Source: an uncultured Bacilli bacterium (lineage in GTDB: Bacteria; Bacillota_I; Bacilli_A; RF39; UBA660). Taken from it: a stretch of DNA of 5,466 bases. Of this stretch, positions 4,447 through 5,466 are shown piece after piece. A program made the position numbers and the translations under genes. The stretch covers positions 1-5,466 of the forward strand of contig CALVXV010000081.1 in the NCBI GenBank assembly GCA_944371685.1, in the 5' to 3' direction. The notes below the pieces were generated by a model. That model did no database searches. It was not told the DNA's origin and was given only the letters and a program-made list of their open reading frames with translations. Within the stretch, counting starts at the first letter, position 1. Every line of letters starts with the position of its first letter.

Positions 4447-5412
4447 ATGAAAAAGTTAAAAGTATTTTTGGGTTTACTTGTATGTGCATTTATGGTAGTA
4501 CCTTTTATGGGGGTTAATGCTATTGATGCTGATGGCATCGGTTATGATGGAAGTAATGTTACTTCAGAGCAAAAAGATGGAGTTTATTATTTAACTTTAA
4601 CTGGTGATGCTACACAAGATTTAGTTATTGATGGTGAAGAAGTTGTTTTAGATTTGAATGGACATAATTTTACTAATTTTGCAGATGCTAATTCAGTTAT
4701 TTATGTAGAAAGTGGTAAATTAACCATTACTGATAGTAAAAATAGTGGAACGATTAAGAAAAAAGACGCTTCAAGTGCTCCAACTGTTAATAATGAAGGA
4801 ACTTTAGTAGTAGAAGGTGGAACTATTAGTTCTCAAGGTGAAAAGAGTGCGGCTTTACATAACTCTGGTACATTAACTGTTAATGGTGGTACTATTACTA
4901 CTTTAGAAGATAATGTATTTGGTTTAGTAAATGAAGGAACTACAGTTATTAATGGTGGTAATTTTATACAAGCTCATAATTTTTCTGTATTAAATAATGC
5001 TAATAAAATGGAAATTAAAGATGGTAATTTTACAATTAGTGATGGAAATACAAAAGCTTATTCTTTAATTACAAATCAAGGTTCTACTAATAATGCTTCT
5101 TTAGAGATTACTGGTGGTACTTTTAAAGCTAATGGTGGAGTATTTTATAATGAAGGAGAAGATGAAATTACTGTAAGTGGTGGTTCTTATTCTCACGATG
5201 TAAGTGCTTATTTAGCTGATGGATTTGAAATGAAAGAAGAAAATGGAGAGTTTGTGTTAGTTAAAGATACTACTGTAGATACTCCAAAAGATGAAACAGA
5301 AGTAAAAGATGAAGTCGAAAACCCAAAAACTTCAGATGGAATTATGCTTATTTTTGGCACTTTAACTATTAGTGTAATAGTTGCAGTTATTGCTAAAAAG
5401 AAATTAGCTTAA
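4447..5412 (+). CDS. LPXTG-like (NPKTS) wall-anchored beta-helix surface protein
   Basis: This 321-residue exported protein is predicted to be fixed to the cell wall by the neighbouring sortase. Residues 1-25 are a signal peptide (MKKLKVF, a hydrophobic core, cleavage after VNA). From about 55 to 255 come repeated rungs of 20-30 residues with the pattern hydrophobic-x-hydrophobic-x-GGT/N-hydrophobic, then a loop ending in NEG or NSG. Examples are TLVVEGGTI, TLTVNGGTI, TTVINGGNF, SLEITGGTF and EITVSGGSY. This is the right-handed beta-helix (pectate-lyase-like) architecture, but no catalytic site is evident, so adhesion or display is more likely than enzymatic activity. A charged spacer (DTPKDETEVKDEVE, 278-291) precedes the sorting signal: NPKTSD (292-297), a hydrophobic helix (about 298-315), and KKK near the end. 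ATG 4447 is chosen because AAAGGA (4433-4438) is eight bases upstream and the signal peptide begins there; the frame open further left is leader. Confidence 0.92.
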   Translation: MKKLKVFLGLLVCAFMVVPFMGVNAIDADGIGYDGSNVTSEQKDGVYYLTLTGDATQDLVIDGEEVVLDLNGHNFTNFADANSVIYVESGKLTITDSKNSGTIKKKDASSAPTVNNEGTLVVEGGTISSQGEKSAALHNSGTLTVNGGTITTLEDNVFGLVNEGTTVINGGNFIQAHNFSVLNNANKMEIKDGNFTISDGNTKAYSLITNQGSTNNASLEITGGTFKANGGVFYNEGEDEITVSGGSYSHDVSAYLADGFEMKEENGEFVLVKDTTVDTPKDETEVKDEVENPKTSDGIMLIFGTLTISVIVAVIAKKKLA

Positions 5413-5417
5413 TTATG

Positions 5418-5446
5418 GCAAGTACAAATGTACTTGCTTTTTTTTT
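5418..5446 (+). terminator. Rho-independent terminator of the surface protein gene
   Basis: GCAAGTACA (5418-5426) and TGTACTTGC (5429-5437) form a perfect 9-bp stem (8 bp plus a tetraloop in practice), followed by nine T residues (5438-5446). It starts five bases after the stop codon and is a textbook intrinsic terminator. Confidence 0.95.
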
Positions 5447-5450
5447 GACA
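5445..5450 (+). promoter_or_regulatory. Possible -35 box at the window edge
   Basis: A consensus TTGACA directly follows the terminator T-run. A matching -10 box 17 bp on would begin at about 5468, beyond the window, so this cannot be confirmed. Confidence 0.3.
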
Positions 5451-5466
5451 GTTTTGTGAAATGGTG

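Overview
The window is an AT-rich stretch with short intergenic gaps, strong AGGAGG-type ribosome binding sites, sigma-A-type promoters and rho-independent terminators. With a UPF0154/YneF protein, a TIGR04086 membrane protein and a class B sortase, it points to a low-GC member of the Bacillota. An uncultured gut lineage of Bacilli/Erysipelotrichia type is possible, but that is inference. The sortase and its wall-anchored substrate imply a peptidoglycan wall, so this is not a wall-less mollicute. TGA is used as a stop at 957-959, overlapping the next start, so the standard bacterial code appears to apply. No mobile element, CRISPR array, tRNA or rRNA was seen.

Left part (1-2103, all +): a consensus promoter (TTGACA, 17 bp, TATGAT) with a LexA/SOS-type operator between its hexamers drives a 45-residue single-pass membrane peptide (74-211). 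It resembles the SOS cell-division inhibitors YneA/SosA in size class, topology, regulation and position beside yneF. Next come yneF (279-503), a small protein with a Cys-His-Asp arrangement typical of transglutaminase/papain-like folds (543-959), and tgt (956-2080), tRNA-guanine transglycosylase of queuosine synthesis. The Cys-His-Asp gene overlaps tgt by four bases. A long hairpin at 2046-2103 ends transcription in both directions.

Middle part (2092-3439): a four-helix TIGR04086 membrane protein on the minus strand converges on tgt. Diverging from it is an unrecognised 280-residue protein (2568-3410) with a 90-residue Asn/Asp-rich cytoplasmic region, one membrane helix and an outside beta-type domain. 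It ends in a hairpin shared with the convergent sortase gene.

Right part (3411-5466): a class B sortase (minus, 3438-4286) and a secreted beta-helix surface protein with an NPKTS sorting signal (plus, 4447-5412) are divergently transcribed from a 160-bp region with two extended -10 promoters. They look like an enzyme-substrate pair: the surface protein is exported, cut at NPKTS and joined to peptidoglycan. A strong terminator closes the gene, and a possible -35 box for another promoter lies at the window's end.

The best candidates for something undescribed are the 45-residue SOS peptide, the Cys-His-Asp protein coupled to tgt, and the dedicated sortase B/NPKTS pair.
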